Source: Streptococcus sp. (GTDB lineage: Bacteria > Bacillota > Bacilli > Lactobacillales > Streptococcaceae). From it: a stretch of 50,751 nt of DNA. Numbering within the stretch: position 1 is the stretch's first letter; the number at the start of each line of letters is the position of its first letter. Shown here in pieces: positions 33,701 to 46,170 of the stretch. The translations under genes and the position numbers were made by a program. The stretch spans positions 1-50,751 of the forward strand of contig NZ_JAPJPF010000007.1 in assembly GCF_030825805.1 (NCBI RefSeq), read 5' to 3'. The notes below the pieces were generated by a model. That model saw only the letters and a list, made by a program, of their open reading frames with translations. It was not told where the DNA came from and made no database searches.

Positions 33701-36619
33701 GTTTATTCTTCTCAAAATGGTGGGAATAACCACACGGTAGGTAAAGAAGGTGTTCTCAGAAATTCAGTTGCTAAAGGTTCAATTGAGCTGAAAGAAGCTG
33801 TTCAATCTGGTGGCTTGCTGGGTACTAACTGGGCCTTGGGTGCTATTGAAGACAACATCACTATGATGAAAGTCAAAACAGGTGAGATGGTATTTGGTCA
33901 TTCAGATATCGATGCAGATGATTACTTCACCTATTCAAGAACTAAGCGCAATTACAGTGTGGAAGGCGTGAGTGAAGGGAAGAAAACCTTTAACAACTCC
34001 CGTAAAATCCCAAGCATCTCGCTGGCAGAAGCTGAGCAGAAAATCGAAGCAATGGGAATCACTGCTGATAAATTCACCAGCAGCAAACCGATTGAAGATA
34101 CGCTCAATCACCTTGTTAGCAAAGACGATCAATACAAAACAATCACGGGCTACGATGCCACTCGTGAGCTAGCTTACCGCAATATCGCTAAATTGCAACC
34201 TTTCTATAATAAAGAATGGATTGTCGACCAAGGGAATAAATTGGCTGCAACTAGTCCTCTCTTGACCAAGGAAGTCTTGTCTGTGACCGCTATGAAGGGC
34301 AATGATTTTGTCACTGAACTAGCTGATGTCGACCACATCCTGATCCACTACGCAGATAAGACCAAAGATGTCTTCAGCATTTCACCGAAAGAGTCTAAAG
34401 TCAAACAAGTCAAAGAGTACAGTGTAGCGGAGCTCGGTGAAGTAGTCTACACGCCGAATATGGTGGACAAAGATCGTAGTGATCTCATTAGTGCCATCGT
34501 AGGGAAATTAAGTCCTGTCGAATTGCAATCGGATCCAATTTACACACATCTTGGTAGAACTGGTCCAAACAAGGTCAATGCCATTAAGAACCTTTACCTC
34601 GAGGAGAGTTTCCAAGAAGTCAAGGACAATCTGACTCACTTTGTCAAACAACTGGTTGAAAACCAAGACCATCAATTGAACACGGATGAGGCTGCCCAAC
34701 GTGCGCTCATCAAGAAGATTGAGGACAATAAAGCGGCAGTTCTTTTGGGTCTTTCTTACCTCAACCGCTATTACGGAGTGAAGTTTGATGATGTCAATCT
34801 TAAGCAGCTCATGTTGTTCAAGCCAGACTTTTATGGGAAGAATGTTGATGTCTTAGACCGTTTGATTGAAATTGGTTCAAAAGAAGACTACATCAAAGGG
34901 ACTCGTACCCACGATGCCTTCCGTGAAGTTGTGGCTAAATCGACTCTTTCTGGTAACTTAAATGACTTCCTGAAATACAATATGGAGCTCTTTACAAGTG
35001 ATACAGACTTGAATGATTGGTTCATCAAAGCAACCAAAGACAATGTCTATATTGTGGAGCCTGAGACGACCAATCCAGCTTTCGCATCTGCTAAGCATAG
35101 AGCCTATGAGGGCTTAAACAATGATGTGCACGGTAAAATGATCTTGCCACTCTTGAACTTAAAAGATGCCCATATGTTCTTGATTTCAACCTACAATACA
35201 ATGGCTTATAGTTCCTTCGAGAAATATGGTAAGAACACGGAAGCGGAACGAAATGCCTTCAAGGCGGAAATTGATAAGGTCGCAAAAGGGCAACAAAATT
35301 ACCTAGATTTCTGGTCGCGTCTAGCAACGGATAAGGTTCGCAATCAGCTCTTGAAGAGCAATAATATGGTTCCGACCCCTGTTCTCGATAACCAAAACTA
35401 TAAAGGCATTAGCACAGATCGTTATGGACATACAGATAATGGCAAAGATGTCGCTCCAATCCGTGAATTGTACGGGCCTACCGATCGTTACCATGCGACA
35501 GATTGGCGCATGGGGGCTGTAGCTCGAATTTACGGAAATCCATATAAAGACGACTCTGTCTTCTTCATGGTGACCGATATGGTCAGTGACTTTGGGGTGT
35601 CTGCCTTTACCCACGAAACGACTCACGTCAATGACCGTATGGTTTACTTAGGTGGGTGGAGACACCGTGAAGGGACTGATATTGAAGCCTTTGCCCAAGG
35701 AATGCTCCAAACACCATCTGTATCGAATCCAAATGGGGAATACAAAGCTTTAGGTCTCAACATGGCCTATGAACGTCCTAACGATGGAAACCAATGGTAC
35801 AATACCAATCCAAACGATCTTCAATCACGTGATGAGATTGATCGCTACATGAAGGGCTATAATGACACCCTCATGCTTCTGGATTACCTAGAAGGGGAAG
35901 CTGTATTGGACAAACATAGTAAGGACTTAAACAATGCTTGGTTCAAGAAGGTTGATAAACAATACCGAGGAGCTAACACCAAGAATCAATTCGATAAGGT
36001 TCGGCCGTTGAGTGATGAGGAAAAAGCGATTGCTTTACATACAGTAGATGACCTCATCACCAATAATTTCATGACCAACCGTGGTCCTGGAAATGGCGTT
36101 TATAATCCATCTGACTTTAGATCAGCCTATGTGACCGTACCGATGATGACAGGGATCTATGGTGGGAACACCAGTGAAGGGGCTCCTGGAGCAATGTCCT
36201 TCAAACACAATACCTTCAGACTCTGGGGTTATTATGGCTATGAAAAAGGATTCCTAGGTTATGCTTCAAACAAGTATAAACAAGAGTCCAAACAAGCTGG
36301 ACTTGCCACTCTAGGAGATGACTTCGTAATTCAGAAGATTTCTGATGGAAGATTCAGTACCCTTGAAGACTGGAAGAAAGCTTACTTCAATGAAGTGGTA
36401 ACCAGTGCCAAAAACGGAATTCAGGCTATTGACATCGATGGTAAAACCTACAATAGCTATGAAGACTTGAAACGTGCATTTGCTGAAGCAGTAGATAAAG
36501 ATAAGGCTACTCTAAGTAACGGTTCTGTCAAATTTGACAATACTGTTTCACTGAAAGAAAAAATCTTTAAGAAATTGCTGCAACAAACGGACAGTTTCAA
36601 AACCCCTATTTTTAAATAG
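30773..36619 (+). CDS. M26-family surface zinc metalloprotease (Zmp/IgA1 protease-like)
   Basis: 1948-residue cell-surface protease. Order: YSIRK signal (YSIRKLSVGVGPVAIGA, residues 14-30), N-terminal sortase motif LPQTG (100-104) followed by two hydrophobic segments (about 106-126 and 134-152), G5-like domains, four repeats of a 27-residue unit AKGTQEEGHVGEAP..., further G5-like modules, a beta-helix-like N-terminal M26 region, and the catalytic site HETTH (His1614, Glu1615, His1618) with third ligand Glu1638. The LPXTG near the N-terminus is characteristic of ZmpA/B/C and IgA1 proteases. Whether it cleaves IgA1 or another host protein cannot be read. The start is ATG 30773, preceded by AGGAAG; ATG 30725 has no ribosome site. 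Confidence 0.92.
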   Translation: MKQRRQAFEKITKYSIRKLSVGVGPVAIGALLFAGSVLGAPSVQADQFTAEATVHMGYVTENELTPEEQAQVIRAIPEEYQNEDTFYLVYKKKTPSQGLLPQTGTTELAIAGLSLATASLAVLLLSKKHRKKVMGLLLIGSMGQCLLLSIDAAALQNIELASYNQTLSIASSKELANAVIQIEGYDYVGYLRCPVDPRATGQEPHVRVEEKPVSQPATEGKTLSQVTPEESPVFPIVDQPNVEVSTESIPFETVEQADPTLAKGQTRVLRAGQNGEQTVLTEVSTVNGQEVRKVVESKVTKEPVSQILAVGTKEDVQPSPQPAPVVTAKGTQEEGHVGEAPVQPEVPAYTGVVEAKGTQEEGHVGEAPVQPEAPAYTGVVEAKGTQEEGHVGEAPIQPETPAYTGLVEAKGTQEEGHVGEAPVQPENPTYQVIEGTVTETETVALPYATEYVTDANRYTDEESLLQKGEAGSQEIRRVYKTVNGEKVGEPLSTTTETVKAPVTEKISRGSKTIEGQTEAVSFEEIPFKTVTEQDATLLKGSERISQAGKNGKKKITKVYKTIKGVKTADAPTVSEEVVEQAQDQIIQKGSKELEKPTLTLTQVDKEELKRSAKATYRLDKPDGVTIKSIQTVLKKGDQVVKTFALSETDLAAALADLDYYKDYTLATTMVYDRGNGDEEEVLKEEPLRLDLKKVEVKNIKETSLISVDDQGLETDRSLLSETPSDVKPYYLKVTTQDNKVTKLAVDKIEEVTIDGKVLYKVTAKAPDLIQRTEEKLFSEDYVHYIAKPKAHEGDVYYNFNELVKAMQANPTGTFKLGSSMNASNVQPAGKSYVTNAFKGILESTEGNKFAIHNITRPLFGNIEGGTVKNLLLENVNIDMPGFDRVAPIANVIKNNATVENVKVTGNVIGGNDVAGIVNKIDGSGKVSNVAFIGKIHAAGNKGWYLAGVLGENWKGIVEKAYVDAEITGNKAKAAGLVYSSQNGGNNHTVGKEGVLRNSVAKGSIELKEAVQSGGLLGTNWALGAIEDNITMMKVKTGEMVFGHSDIDADDYFTYSRTKRNYSVEGVSEGKKTFNNSRKIPSISLAEAEQKIEAMGITADKFTSSKPIEDTLNHLVSKDDQYKTITGYDATRELAYRNIAKLQPFYNKEWIVDQGNKLAATSPLLTKEVLSVTAMKGNDFVTELADVDHILIHYADKTKDVFSISPKESKVKQVKEYSVAELGEVVYTPNMVDKDRSDLISAIVGKLSPVELQSDPIYTHLGRTGPNKVNAIKNLYLEESFQEVKDNLTHFVKQLVENQDHQLNTDEAAQRALIKKIEDNKAAVLLGLSYLNRYYGVKFDDVNLKQLMLFKPDFYGKNVDVLDRLIEIGSKEDYIKGTRTHDAFREVVAKSTLSGNLNDFLKYNMELFTSDTDLNDWFIKATKDNVYIVEPETTNPAFASAKHRAYEGLNNDVHGKMILPLLNLKDAHMFLISTYNTMAYSSFEKYGKNTEAERNAFKAEIDKVAKGQQNYLDFWSRLATDKVRNQLLKSNNMVPTPVLDNQNYKGISTDRYGHTDNGKDVAPIRELYGPTDRYHATDWRMGAVARIYGNPYKDDSVFFMVTDMVSDFGVSAFTHETTHVNDRMVYLGGWRHREGTDIEAFAQGMLQTPSVSNPNGEYKALGLNMAYERPNDGNQWYNTNPNDLQSRDEIDRYMKGYNDTLMLLDYLEGEAVLDKHSKDLNNAWFKKVDKQYRGANTKNQFDKVRPLSDEEKAIALHTVDDLITNNFMTNRGPGNGVYNPSDFRSAYVTVPMMTGIYGGNTSEGAPGAMSFKHNTFRLWGYYGYEKGFLGYASNKYKQESKQAGLATLGDDFVIQKISDGRFSTLEDWKKAYFNEVVTSAKNGIQAIDIDGKTYNSYEDLKRAFAEAVDKDKATLSNGSVKFDNTVSLKEKIFKKLLQQTDSFKTPIFK
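31754..32065 (+). repeat. 81-base tandem repeats within the surface protease gene
   Basis: Units at 31754-31834, 31835-31915, 31916-31996 and a shorter one from 31997, each encoding AKGTQEEGHVGEAP plus a variable Pro-rich segment ending TGVVE-like. In-frame units allow length variation of a surface stalk. Confidence 0.9.
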
Positions 36620-36629
36620 GAAGAAAATG

Positions 36630-36656
36630 CTCATCTGCTCGTCAGGTGAGTTTTTT
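36630..36656 (+). terminator. Terminator of the surface protease gene
   Basis: CTCATCTG (36630-36637) pairs with CAGGTGAG (36643-36650), followed by six T. Confidence 0.85.
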
Positions 36657-36829
36657 CTATCCTTGGTAATAATGCTTCCTCTTCTGATAAAAATAATATA
36701 AATTTGTGTGGAATACAAAAATAGACAAAGTGTCTAAAAACGATTAGGGTCTTTTGAAAACTAGTGGCAAGAGGAATTTTGAAAGTAGTAACAGAATTGC
36801 CGTAAAACGTTTTCTTTCTAGGCAAACAT

Positions 36830-36858
36830 TTGACTATTATATCTTTTAGGAGTAAACT
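36830..36858 (+). promoter_or_regulatory. ATP synthase operon promoter
   Basis: TTGACT (36830-36835), 17-base spacer, TAAACT (36853-36858), 34 bases upstream of atpE. Confidence 0.65.
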
Positions 36859-36891
36859 AAGGGAGTAAAATTTATTTAAGGAGAATTCATC

Positions 36892-37092
36892 ATGAATTTA
36901 ACATTTTTAGGTCTTTGTTTTGCCTGCTTCGGCGTGTCCATTGCTGAAGGATTGATTATGAGTAATCTTTTCAAAGCTGCTTCTCGTCAACCAGAGATTA
37001 TCGGTCAATTACGTAGCCTTTTGATCCTCGGGATCGCCTTTGTAGAAGGTACCTTCTTCGTAACCTTGGCCATGGCCTTCGTTATTAAATAG
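36892..37092 (+). CDS. atpE: F0F1 ATP synthase subunit c
   Basis: 66-residue proteolipid of the membrane rotor ring. Two transmembrane helices flank a polar loop SRQPE (31-35). The proton-binding carboxylate is Glu52 in [10 protein letters not shown]. The short length and the first position in the operon are typical of streptococci. AAGGAGAA precedes the ATG. The operon acts mainly as a proton-extruding ATPase for pH homeostasis in these fermentative cocci. Confidence 0.96.
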   Translation: MNLTFLGLCFACFGVSIAEGLIMSNLFKAASRQPEIIGQLRSLLILGIAFVEGTFFVTLAMAFVIK

Positions 37093-37124
37093 ACTTCTCT
37101 ATTTAGGAAAGGAGGTGTCAAACC

Positions 37125-37841
37125 TTGGAAGAAAGTGTGAATCCAACCCTAAATATTGGACCTGTATCCTTTGATTTGACCCTACTTGCCATGTCTCTTG
37201 TAACCGTTCTGATGGTCTTTGCCTTTGTCTATTGGGCAAGTCGCAAAATGACCCTTCGTCCCAAGGGCAAACAAAATGCTCTTGAGATGATCTATGATTT
37301 TGTCATTAGTTTTACCAAGGGAAACATTGGAGAGCACTATATGAAGAACTATTCTTTGTTCTTGTTTTCTCTCTTTCTCTTTATCTTGGTGGCCAATAAT
37401 ATTGGTTTAATGGCAAAAGTTCAAACAACAAACGGTTATAACTTGTGGACTTCCCCAACGGCTAACCTCGGCTATGACTTATCTCTCTCCTTTATGATCA
37501 CCTTGATCGCACATGTGGAAGGAGTTCGTCGTCGAGGCTTTAAGGAATACTTGAAGGCCTTTGCGACTCCTGGTTTTATGACCCCGATGAACCTCCTAGA
37601 AGAGGTGACCAATTTTGCTTCCTTAGCAATTCGGATCTACGGGAATATTTTTGCCGGTGAAGTATTGGCAGGCTTGCTTTTAGCCTTGTCTCAACAAGCC
37701 TTTTATTGGTATCCAGTAGCCTTTATCGGAAGCATGTTATGGACAGCCTTTTCGATTTTCATTTCATGTATCCAAGCCTATGTATTTACCATGTTGTCAT
37801 CCATGTACATAGGTAAAAAAATAAACGGTGAGGAAGAGTAA
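37125..37841 (+). CDS. atpB: F0F1 ATP synthase subunit a
   Basis: 238-residue membrane stator subunit forming the proton half-channels. Five or six hydrophobic helices; the essential Arg is in the [16 protein letters not shown] helix, and the C-terminal helix has [11 protein letters not shown]. The start is TTG at 37125 behind an AAAGGAGGTG ribosome site. Follows atpE by 32 bases. Confidence 0.95.
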   Translation: MEESVNPTLNIGPVSFDLTLLAMSLVTVLMVFAFVYWASRKMTLRPKGKQNALEMIYDFVISFTKGNIGEHYMKNYSLFLFSLFLFILVANNIGLMAKVQTTNGYNLWTSPTANLGYDLSLSFMITLIAHVEGVRRRGFKEYLKAFATPGFMTPMNLLEEVTNFASLAIRIYGNIFAGEVLAGLLLALSQQAFYWYPVAFIGSMLWTAFSIFISCIQAYVFTMLSSMYIGKKINGEEE

Positions 37842-37856
37842 GTAGAGGAGTAGAAG

Positions 37857-38351
37857 ATGGATTTAACAATTGGTACCATTATTGGTGACTTTATACTAAT
37901 CGCTGGTTCCTTCCTCTTATTAATCTTTTTAGTAAAGAAATTTGCTTGGGGCAATATTACCAGTATTTTGGATGCGCGTGCTGAAAAAATTATCAATGAT
38001 ATTGACCAAGCAGAGGCGGCCCGTAAAAAGGCTGAGGAACTAGCTGCAAAACGCGAAGAAGAGTTGGCAGGTAGTCGTCAAGAAGCAACGACCATTCTTG
38101 AAACGGCTAAGGAAACAGCCGAAAAAAATAAGGCTCATATTCTCAGTGAAGCCAACCAAGAAGCCCTTCGCTTGAAAGAAAAAGCGCAATTAGAAATTTC
38201 GCAAAATAAAGAAGAAGCGATGAACAGTATCAAGGGAGATGTCGCAGACCTAACCGTTAACTTGGCAGGTAAATTGCTAAGCCAACAGTTGGACTCTGAA
38301 GGCCATCGCCAACTGATCGATCGCTACCTAAATGAATTAGGAGATGCCTAA
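37857..38351 (+). CDS. atpF: F0F1 ATP synthase subunit b
   Basis: 164-residue peripheral stalk. A single N-terminal membrane helix (about residues 7-25) precedes a long charged helix rich in Ala/Glu/Lys from about 35 to 140, a coiled-coil dimer. The last base of its stop codon is the first base of atpH, indicating coupling. Confidence 0.95.
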   Translation: MDLTIGTIIGDFILIAGSFLLLIFLVKKFAWGNITSILDARAEKIINDIDQAEAARKKAEELAAKREEELAGSRQEATTILETAKETAEKNKAHILSEANQEALRLKEKAQLEISQNKEEAMNSIKGDVADLTVNLAGKLLSQQLDSEGHRQLIDRYLNELGDA

Positions 38352-38887
38352 TGGACAAAAAGCAATTAATGGTAATTGAGAAATATTCCCAGCCTTTTGT
38401 TCAATTGGTATTTGAAAAGAATCAGCAAGATGACGTTTATGAACAACTAAGTCAAATAAAGGCTGTTTTTGAAGAAACAGGCCTTGCTGCATTTTTAGCT
38501 CATATCGGTGTAGAGGATGAAGAGAAGGCGAAAAGTCTGCGACTTTTCCAAAACTCGGATTCAGCATTACTAGACCATTTGATTGAAGTGGTTATTCTCA
38601 ATCATCGTGAAGCCTTATTTTATGACATTGTCAGAGTTAGTATGGATCAAATTCAACAAGTGAGCAACTGTTTCGAAGTAACCGTTTCTTCGGTTGCAGG
38701 ACTCGATCAGGCTCAAAAAGAGAAATTGATTCCTATTATTGAAAAGAAATTTGGCATCCAAGTTCGTTCGTTGAAAGAAAAATTGGATCCAGATTTGATT
38801 GGTGGTTTTGTGGTTTCAGCAAATCACAAGACCTTAGATACTAGTCTCAAACGTCAATTGCAAGTCATAAAAGCAAATTTGAAATAG
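38351..38887 (+). CDS. atpH: F0F1 ATP synthase subunit delta
   Basis: 178-residue soluble stator subunit linking the b dimer to the F1 head. Helical N-terminal domain, then the conserved C-terminal segment KKFGIQVRSLKEKLDPDLIGGFVV. One-base overlap with atpF. Confidence 0.94.
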   Translation: MDKKQLMVIEKYSQPFVQLVFEKNQQDDVYEQLSQIKAVFEETGLAAFLAHIGVEDEEKAKSLRLFQNSDSALLDHLIEVVILNHREALFYDIVRVSMDQIQQVSNCFEVTVSSVAGLDQAQKEKLIPIIEKKFGIQVRSLKEKLDPDLIGGFVVSANHKTLDTSLKRQLQVIKANLK

Positions 38888-38899
38888 AAAGTGGTGTGA

Positions 38900-40408
<1,509 letters not shown>

Positions 40409-40423
40409 AAATAGGAGTGGCAG

Positions 40424-41305
40424 ATGGCAGTTTCTTTAAATGATATCAAAAATAAAATTGCATCGACAAAGAATACCAGTCAAATTACAAATGCTATGCA
40501 GATGGTATCTGCTGCCAAACTTGGGAAGTCTGAGCAAGCTGCCAGGGACTTCCAAATTTACGCATCTAAGGTTCGTAAACTATTGACCGACCTCTTACAT
40601 GGACACGAGGCTGAAAATGCTAAGTACCATCAATTTTTAAAGAGTCGTCCGGTCAAAAAGTCTGCTTATATTGTCATCACTTCTGACCGTGGACTCGTGG
40701 GGGGCTACAACGCCTCTATCCTCAAGTCTGTCATGGAATTGAAGGAAGAATACCATCCAACAGGTGAGGATTTTGAAGTCATCTGTATTGGAAGTATTGG
40801 GGCAGATTTCTTTAGAGCAAGAGGCATCCAGCCGGTTTATGAACTACGTGGTCTAGCTGATCAACCAAGCTTTGATGAAGTGTGGAAGATCATCACCAAA
40901 ACAGTCCAAATGTATCAAAATGAATTGTTTGATGAATTGTATGTCTGTTATAATCACCACGTCAATAGTTTGACCAGTCAATTGCGGGTAGAGCAAATGC
41001 TTCCGATCATTGACTTGGACCCCAATGAAGCAGATGCAGATTATATCTTGAATCTGGAGTTGGAATCAGACCGCGATGCGATTTTGGATCAATTGCTTCC
41101 ACAGTTTGCGGAAAGTATGATTTATGGAGCCATCATTGATGCCAAAACAGCTGAAAATGCTGCCGGTATGATGGCCATGCAAACCGCAACAGACAATGCC
41201 AAGAAGGTAATTGATGAATTGACCATTCAATACAACCGTGCTCGTCAAGCAACCATTACGCAAGAAATTACGGAAATTGTTGCAGGAGCGAGTGCGCTTG
41301 AGTAG
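40424..41305 (+). CDS. atpG: F0F1 ATP synthase subunit gamma
   Basis: 293-residue central rotor shaft. Long N- and C-terminal helices: [25 protein letters not shown] at the start and [23 protein letters not shown] at the end, the latter being the family signature. AGGAGTGG precedes the ATG. Confidence 0.96.
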   Translation: MAVSLNDIKNKIASTKNTSQITNAMQMVSAAKLGKSEQAARDFQIYASKVRKLLTDLLHGHEAENAKYHQFLKSRPVKKSAYIVITSDRGLVGGYNASILKSVMELKEEYHPTGEDFEVICIGSIGADFFRARGIQPVYELRGLADQPSFDEVWKIITKTVQMYQNELFDELYVCYNHHVNSLTSQLRVEQMLPIIDLDPNEADADYILNLELESDRDAILDQLLPQFAESMIYGAIIDAKTAENAAGMMAMQTATDNAKKVIDELTIQYNRARQATITQEITEIVAGASALE

Positions 41306-41384
41306 TTGATTCGATGCACATTTTAACAATACAAACATAAGCTTGATGGTGTGTATTCACAAGCTTAGAAACTTAATAGAATAG

Positions 41385-42800
<1,416 letters not shown>

Positions 42801-42813
42801 GAAGAGGTGAAAG

Positions 42814-43233
42814 ATGAGTCAAATGAACGTCCAAATCGTTACACCGGATGGACTGGTTTATGATCATCATGCCGCATTTGTATCTGTCAAGACAATTGAT
42901 GGTGAATTAGGGATTTTACCTCGTCATATCAATACCATTGCGGTTTTGGCTGTAGACCAAGTGAAGGTCCGTCGGGTCGATGACGAAAAACACATTGATT
43001 GGATCGCCGTGAATGGTGGGATTATCGAAGTGGCAGATAATGTCATTACCATCGTAGCGGATTCGGCGGAACGCGCTCGAGACATTGATATTAGCCGGGC
43101 TGAGCGTGCAAAAATGCGTGCTGAAAAAGCCCTTGAAGAAGCCAAAGATCAACATTCTGTTGATATGGAGCGTCGTGCAAAAATTGCCCTTCAACGCGCT
43201 ATTAACCGGATTAATGTCGGAAATCGATTATAA
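42814..43233 (+). CDS. atpC: F0F1 ATP synthase subunit epsilon
   Basis: 139-residue rotor subunit that tunes ATPase activity. An N-terminal beta-sandwich ([33 protein letters not shown]) is followed by a two-helix C-terminus from about residue 85. Last gene of the operon, followed by a compound terminator-like repeat. Confidence 0.95.
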   Translation: MSQMNVQIVTPDGLVYDHHAAFVSVKTIDGELGILPRHINTIAVLAVDQVKVRRVDDEKHIDWIAVNGGIIEVADNVITIVADSAERARDIDISRAERAKMRAEKALEEAKDQHSVDMERRAKIALQRAINRINVGNRL

Positions 43234-43240
43234 AAAGTTA

Positions 43241-43424
43241 AAGAGGCTGGGACAGAAGTCCTAGCCTCTTAATTGTTTTTGGATTGTCGAGCAAGACGCA
43301 GTGGTTGAGTGGGCTCTACTACGCTGATTTCATCAGCTTTACAGCCCTACTCAACTGTGCGGAGGTGGGACGACGAAATCGAATTCTAACGAATTACCGA
43401 TTTCTGTCCCACTCTCTTTTTTTG
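43241..43424 (+). repeat. Compound TGGGACA-type intergenic repeat / terminator after atpC
   Basis: Three hairpins: A AAGAGGCTGGGAC/GTCCTAGCCTCTT (43241-43270); B a long imperfect stem about 43298-43360 with inner CTGA/TCAG; C GTGGGAC...GTCCCAC (43365-43412) with a T-run from 43417. TGGGACAGAA (43248-43257) and TTCTGTCCCA (43402-43411) are exact complements, so an alternative long-range fold competes with A and C. Related to the alaS terminator at 18295-18331. Resembles a dispersed streptococcal intergenic repeat I have seen but cannot name. Confidence 0.7.
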
Positions 43425-43457
43425 AATCTAAAGAATATGAAGGGAAACTTTGTCTTA

Positions 43458-43466
43458 TGGTATAAT
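43458..43466 (+). promoter_or_regulatory. Extended -10 promoter very close to the DUF1146 gene
   Basis: TGGTATAAT with TATAAT at 43461-43466. Only six bases separate it from the ATG at 43473, so the transcript would have almost no leader. Confidence 0.55.
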
Positions 43467-43472
43467 AGAGGT

Positions 43473-43703
43473 ATGATTCAAATGATTTTTACTTTTTGCA
43501 GTCACTCATTGTTTATTTTATTTGCCTACCACCTTCTTTCAACGGTGGTTCAGTGGGAGCGTTTTTTAAAGGTAACTGCCGATACAGCTGTGAAAATTCG
43601 GCTTCTTATTTTATTGATCAGCATTAGTGTAGGCTATTTAACTAGTAGCTTCTTTATCAGTATTTACGAATTCAGTCGGCAACTGTTTAACGGGAACTTT
43701 TAG
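43473..43703 (+). CDS. DUF1146 family small membrane protein
   Basis: 76 residues with two transmembrane helices (about 5-23 and 44-65) separated by a basic loop (WERFLKVTADTAVKIR). The DUF1146/YwzB family is conserved between the atp operon and murA in many Firmicutes, and its function is unknown. Start ATG 43473; ATG 43482 is an alternative with a better distance to AGAGG. Upstream in-frame codons from 43284 run through the repeat and are rejected. Confidence 0.75.
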   Translation: MIQMIFTFCSHSLFILFAYHLLSTVVQWERFLKVTADTAVKIRLLILLISISVGYLTSSFFISIYEFSRQLFNGNF

Positions 43704-43723
43704 ATTCTTTTTTGATGAATTTA

Positions 43724-43732
43724 TGGTATGAT
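43724..43732 (+). promoter_or_regulatory. Candidate extended -10 promoter of murA
   Basis: TGGTATGAT with TATGAT at 43727-43732, 38 bases upstream of murA. Confidence 0.5.
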
Positions 43733-43769
43733 AGTAGTCGTGACTGAATGAAATGGAGTAATAACGAGT

Positions 43770-45053
43770 ATGGAAAAAATTATTGTAAATGGTGGTCAAA
43801 ATCGCCTAGTTGGAACTGTGAAAATCGAAGGAGCAAAGAATGCAGTTCTTCCTCTTTTAGCGGCAACTGTTTTGGCCAGTGAAGGAACAACAACTTTGAC
43901 CAATGTTCCAGTTTTATCAGATGTCTTCACTATGAATAATGTGGTTCGAGGCTTAAATACCCAAGTCGCTTTTGATGAGGGAAATAACACGGTAGTGGTT
44001 GATGCGACCCAACCATTGACAGAAGAAGCTCCTTACAAGTATGTCAGCAAGATGCGGGCTTCTATCGTTGTTTTAGGTCCTGTCTTGGCTCGAAATGGTC
44101 ATGCAAAAGTTTCCATGCCAGGAGGCTGTACAATTGGAAGTCGTCCGATTGATTTACACTTGAAGGGCTTGGAAGCCATGGGAGCTCAAATTACCCAAAC
44201 AGCTGGATACATTGAAGCAAAAGCTGACCGTCTTCATGGAGCGCATATCTATATGGATTTTCCATCCGTAGGTGCGACGCAAAACATCATGATGGCAGCA
44301 ACTTTGGCAGATGGGACTACTGTTATCGAAAATGCGGCTCGTGAACCTGAGATTGTCGATTTGGCCTCTCTTTTGAATAAAATGGGCGCTAAGGTTCGTG
44401 GTGCTGGAACGGAAACCTTGACGATTGTTGGGGTAGATTGCTTGCATGGAGCGGTTCACAATGTTGTTCAAGACCGAATTGAGGCAGGTACTTTCATGGT
44501 TGGTGCAGCCATGACAGGTGGTGACGTTTTAATTGAGGATGCTATTTGGGAACACAACCGCCCCCTTCTTTCTAAGATGCAAGAAATGGGCGTTGAGGTC
44601 ACGGAAGAAGAGAATGGCATTCGCATTCGCTCAGATGTTTCTAAATTGAAGCCAGTGACGGTGAAAACCTTACCTTATCCAGGCTTCCCTACAGATATGC
44701 AAGCCCAATTTACTGCTTTGATGGCCATGGCTTCTGGTGAATCGACCATGATTGAAACGGTATTTGAAAATCGTTTCCAACACTTGGAAGAAATGCGTCG
44801 GATGGGCTTACACTCAGACATTATGAGAGATACGGCCCGCATCCAAGGTGGAGCTAGCTTACAAGGGGCTGAAGTAATGTCGACAGACTTGCGTGCTAGT
44901 GCAACCTTGATTTTAATGGGGCTTGTGGCTGAGGGAGAAACCAAAGTGAGCAAGTTAACCCACCTTGACCGTGGATATTTTAAATTCCATGAGAAATTGG
45001 TGGCTCTTGGAGCAGATGTACGTCGTGTGAAGGAAGATGATGATGAAAACTAA
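43770..45053 (+). CDS. murA: UDP-N-acetylglucosamine 1-carboxyvinyltransferase
   Basis: 427-residue cytosolic enzyme of the first committed step of peptidoglycan synthesis, transferring enolpyruvate from PEP to UDP-GlcNAc. Active-site Cys120 in [18 protein letters not shown] (the fosfomycin target residue), [13 protein letters not shown] near the N-terminus, and [13 protein letters not shown] with the catalytic Asp. Low-GC Gram-positives carry two MurA paralogues; position next to atpC and epuA-endA suggests the MurA1 type. The 3' end overlaps epuA. Confidence 0.95.
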   Translation: MEKIIVNGGQNRLVGTVKIEGAKNAVLPLLAATVLASEGTTTLTNVPVLSDVFTMNNVVRGLNTQVAFDEGNNTVVVDATQPLTEEAPYKYVSKMRASIVVLGPVLARNGHAKVSMPGGCTIGSRPIDLHLKGLEAMGAQITQTAGYIEAKADRLHGAHIYMDFPSVGATQNIMMAATLADGTTVIENAAREPEIVDLASLLNKMGAKVRGAGTETLTIVGVDCLHGAVHNVVQDRIEAGTFMVGAAMTGGDVLIEDAIWEHNRPLLSKMQEMGVEVTEEENGIRIRSDVSKLKPVTVKTLPYPGFPTDMQAQFTALMAMASGESTMIETVFENRFQHLEEMRRMGLHSDIMRDTARIQGGASLQGAEVMSTDLRASATLILMGLVAEGETKVSKLTHLDRGYFKFHEKLVALGADVRRVKEDDDEN

Positions 45054-45231
45054 ATTAAAAGCAATCGGAAAACAATTGGGAATCGTCTTATTGGTTCTTA
45101 CTATCTTAGCGATTGTCTTCGCTCTTGGCTTAGTCATTGGATATGGTGTCATTGGCAATGGGAAGGATCCTTGGTCCATTCTCTCGCCAGATACCTGGAA
45201 GGAAATCCTTCAGAAATTTTCAGGTAAGTAA
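45043..45231 (+). CDS. epuA: EpuA family small membrane protein
   Basis: 62 residues from ATG 45043 (alternative starts at 45037 and 45040). A short basic N-terminus is followed by one transmembrane helix ([21 protein letters not shown]) and an extracellular tail [18 protein letters not shown]. The arrangement murA-epuA-endA is the known pneumococcal one. Members are annotated as DNA-directed RNA polymerase beta-associated in databases, but the function is not clear. It overlaps the murA end; AAGGAAG is the ribosome site. Confidence 0.85.
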   Translation: MKTKLKAIGKQLGIVLLVLTILAIVFALGLVIGYGVIGNGKDPWSILSPDTWKEILQKFSGK

Positions 45232-45246
45232 CTATTTATCAAAAAG

Positions 45247-45277
45247 AGGAGCTTGAGATCGTGATCCCAGGCTCTTT
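45247..45277 (+). terminator. Weak terminator-like hairpin after epuA
   Basis: GAGCTTGAGATC pairs with GATCCCAGGCTC with one mismatch; followed by only TTT, so partial termination before endA at most. Confidence 0.45.
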
Positions 45278-45306
45278 CCCATTCAGTAGAAACAGAGGAA
45301 ACCAGT

Positions 45307-46149
45307 GTGGCAAATAATCAAAAGAAACCACTTAAAATGAAAAAATCAGGACAAACCCTACTGGGCTTGGTGGTGGCAGCAGCCCTCTCCATCGGTGGCT
45401 ATTACTTTAGTCAACCTCAGCCAGTCGCTAGTCACTCTCAGGTTCAAACGGTTGTTACTTCGAGTCAAGAAGCAACACCGAGTAAGGAACTAGCGGAGAG
45501 TGTTCTGACAGATAGTGTTCGAGCTAAACTAGGAAAGAACATTCAATGGAACGAAGCGGGCGCTTTTATCATTAATCAAAACAAAACCAATCTGGATGCG
45601 GATGTTGCTAGTCTCCCTTATGCAGATACTAAGACAAAGACTGTAAAAGGACGAGAGATTCCAACAGTTGCCAATGCTTTGATGACCAAGGCGACTCGTC
45701 AATACCAAAAAAGGGAACAGACGGATGTAGATTGGGCTCCCGCTGGCTGGCACCAAGTAACCAATTTAGCTGGGGAATATGACCATGCGGTTGATCGGGG
45801 CCATCTTCTCGGCTATGCCTTGATTGGCAACTTAGATGGGTTTGATGCCTCGATGACGAATCCTAAAAATATTGCGGTTCAAACAGCTTGGGCCAACCAA
45901 GCGCGTGACAGTTTTTCAACGGGACAAAATTACTATGAAACCCTTGTTCGGAAGGCCTTAGATAAAAATAAGCGGGTCCGTTATCGGGTAACTCTCTACT
46001 ATGCTTCAGATGAAGATTTGGTACCAGTTGGCAGTCAAATTGAAGCAAAATCGAGTGATGACAGTCTAGAGTTTAACGTTTTTGTTCCAAATGTCCAGAG
46101 TGGGATTAGTTTGGATTATCGTACTGGAAAAGTAACAGTGCATCGTTAA
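45307..46149 (+). CDS. endA: Membrane-anchored DNA-entry nuclease EndA
   Basis: 280-residue non-specific nuclease of the beta-beta-alpha metal type. It degrades one strand of incoming DNA during transformation and can act on extracellular DNA. N-terminal uncleaved signal/anchor (about 16-34), then a DNA/RNA non-specific nuclease domain with the DRGH motif (163-166) and [15 protein letters not shown] (metal-binding Asn). The GTG start at 45307 has AGAGGA seven bases upstream; ATG 45337 is a weaker alternative. Confidence 0.93.
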   Translation: MANNQKKPLKMKKSGQTLLGLVVAAALSIGGYYFSQPQPVASHSQVQTVVTSSQEATPSKELAESVLTDSVRAKLGKNIQWNEAGAFIINQNKTNLDADVASLPYADTKTKTVKGREIPTVANALMTKATRQYQKREQTDVDWAPAGWHQVTNLAGEYDHAVDRGHLLGYALIGNLDGFDASMTNPKNIAVQTAWANQARDSFSTGQNYYETLVRKALDKNKRVRYRVTLYYASDEDLVPVGSQIEAKSSDDSLEFNVFVPNVQSGISLDYRTGKVTVHR

Positions 46150-46170
46150 GCTGCGTATAAAAGAAGAAGC

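Noticed and set aside
43284..43472. N-terminal 63-residue extension of the DUF1146 protein
   Set aside because: Translates the terminator-like repeat; the conserved protein begins at MIQMIF behind its own -10.
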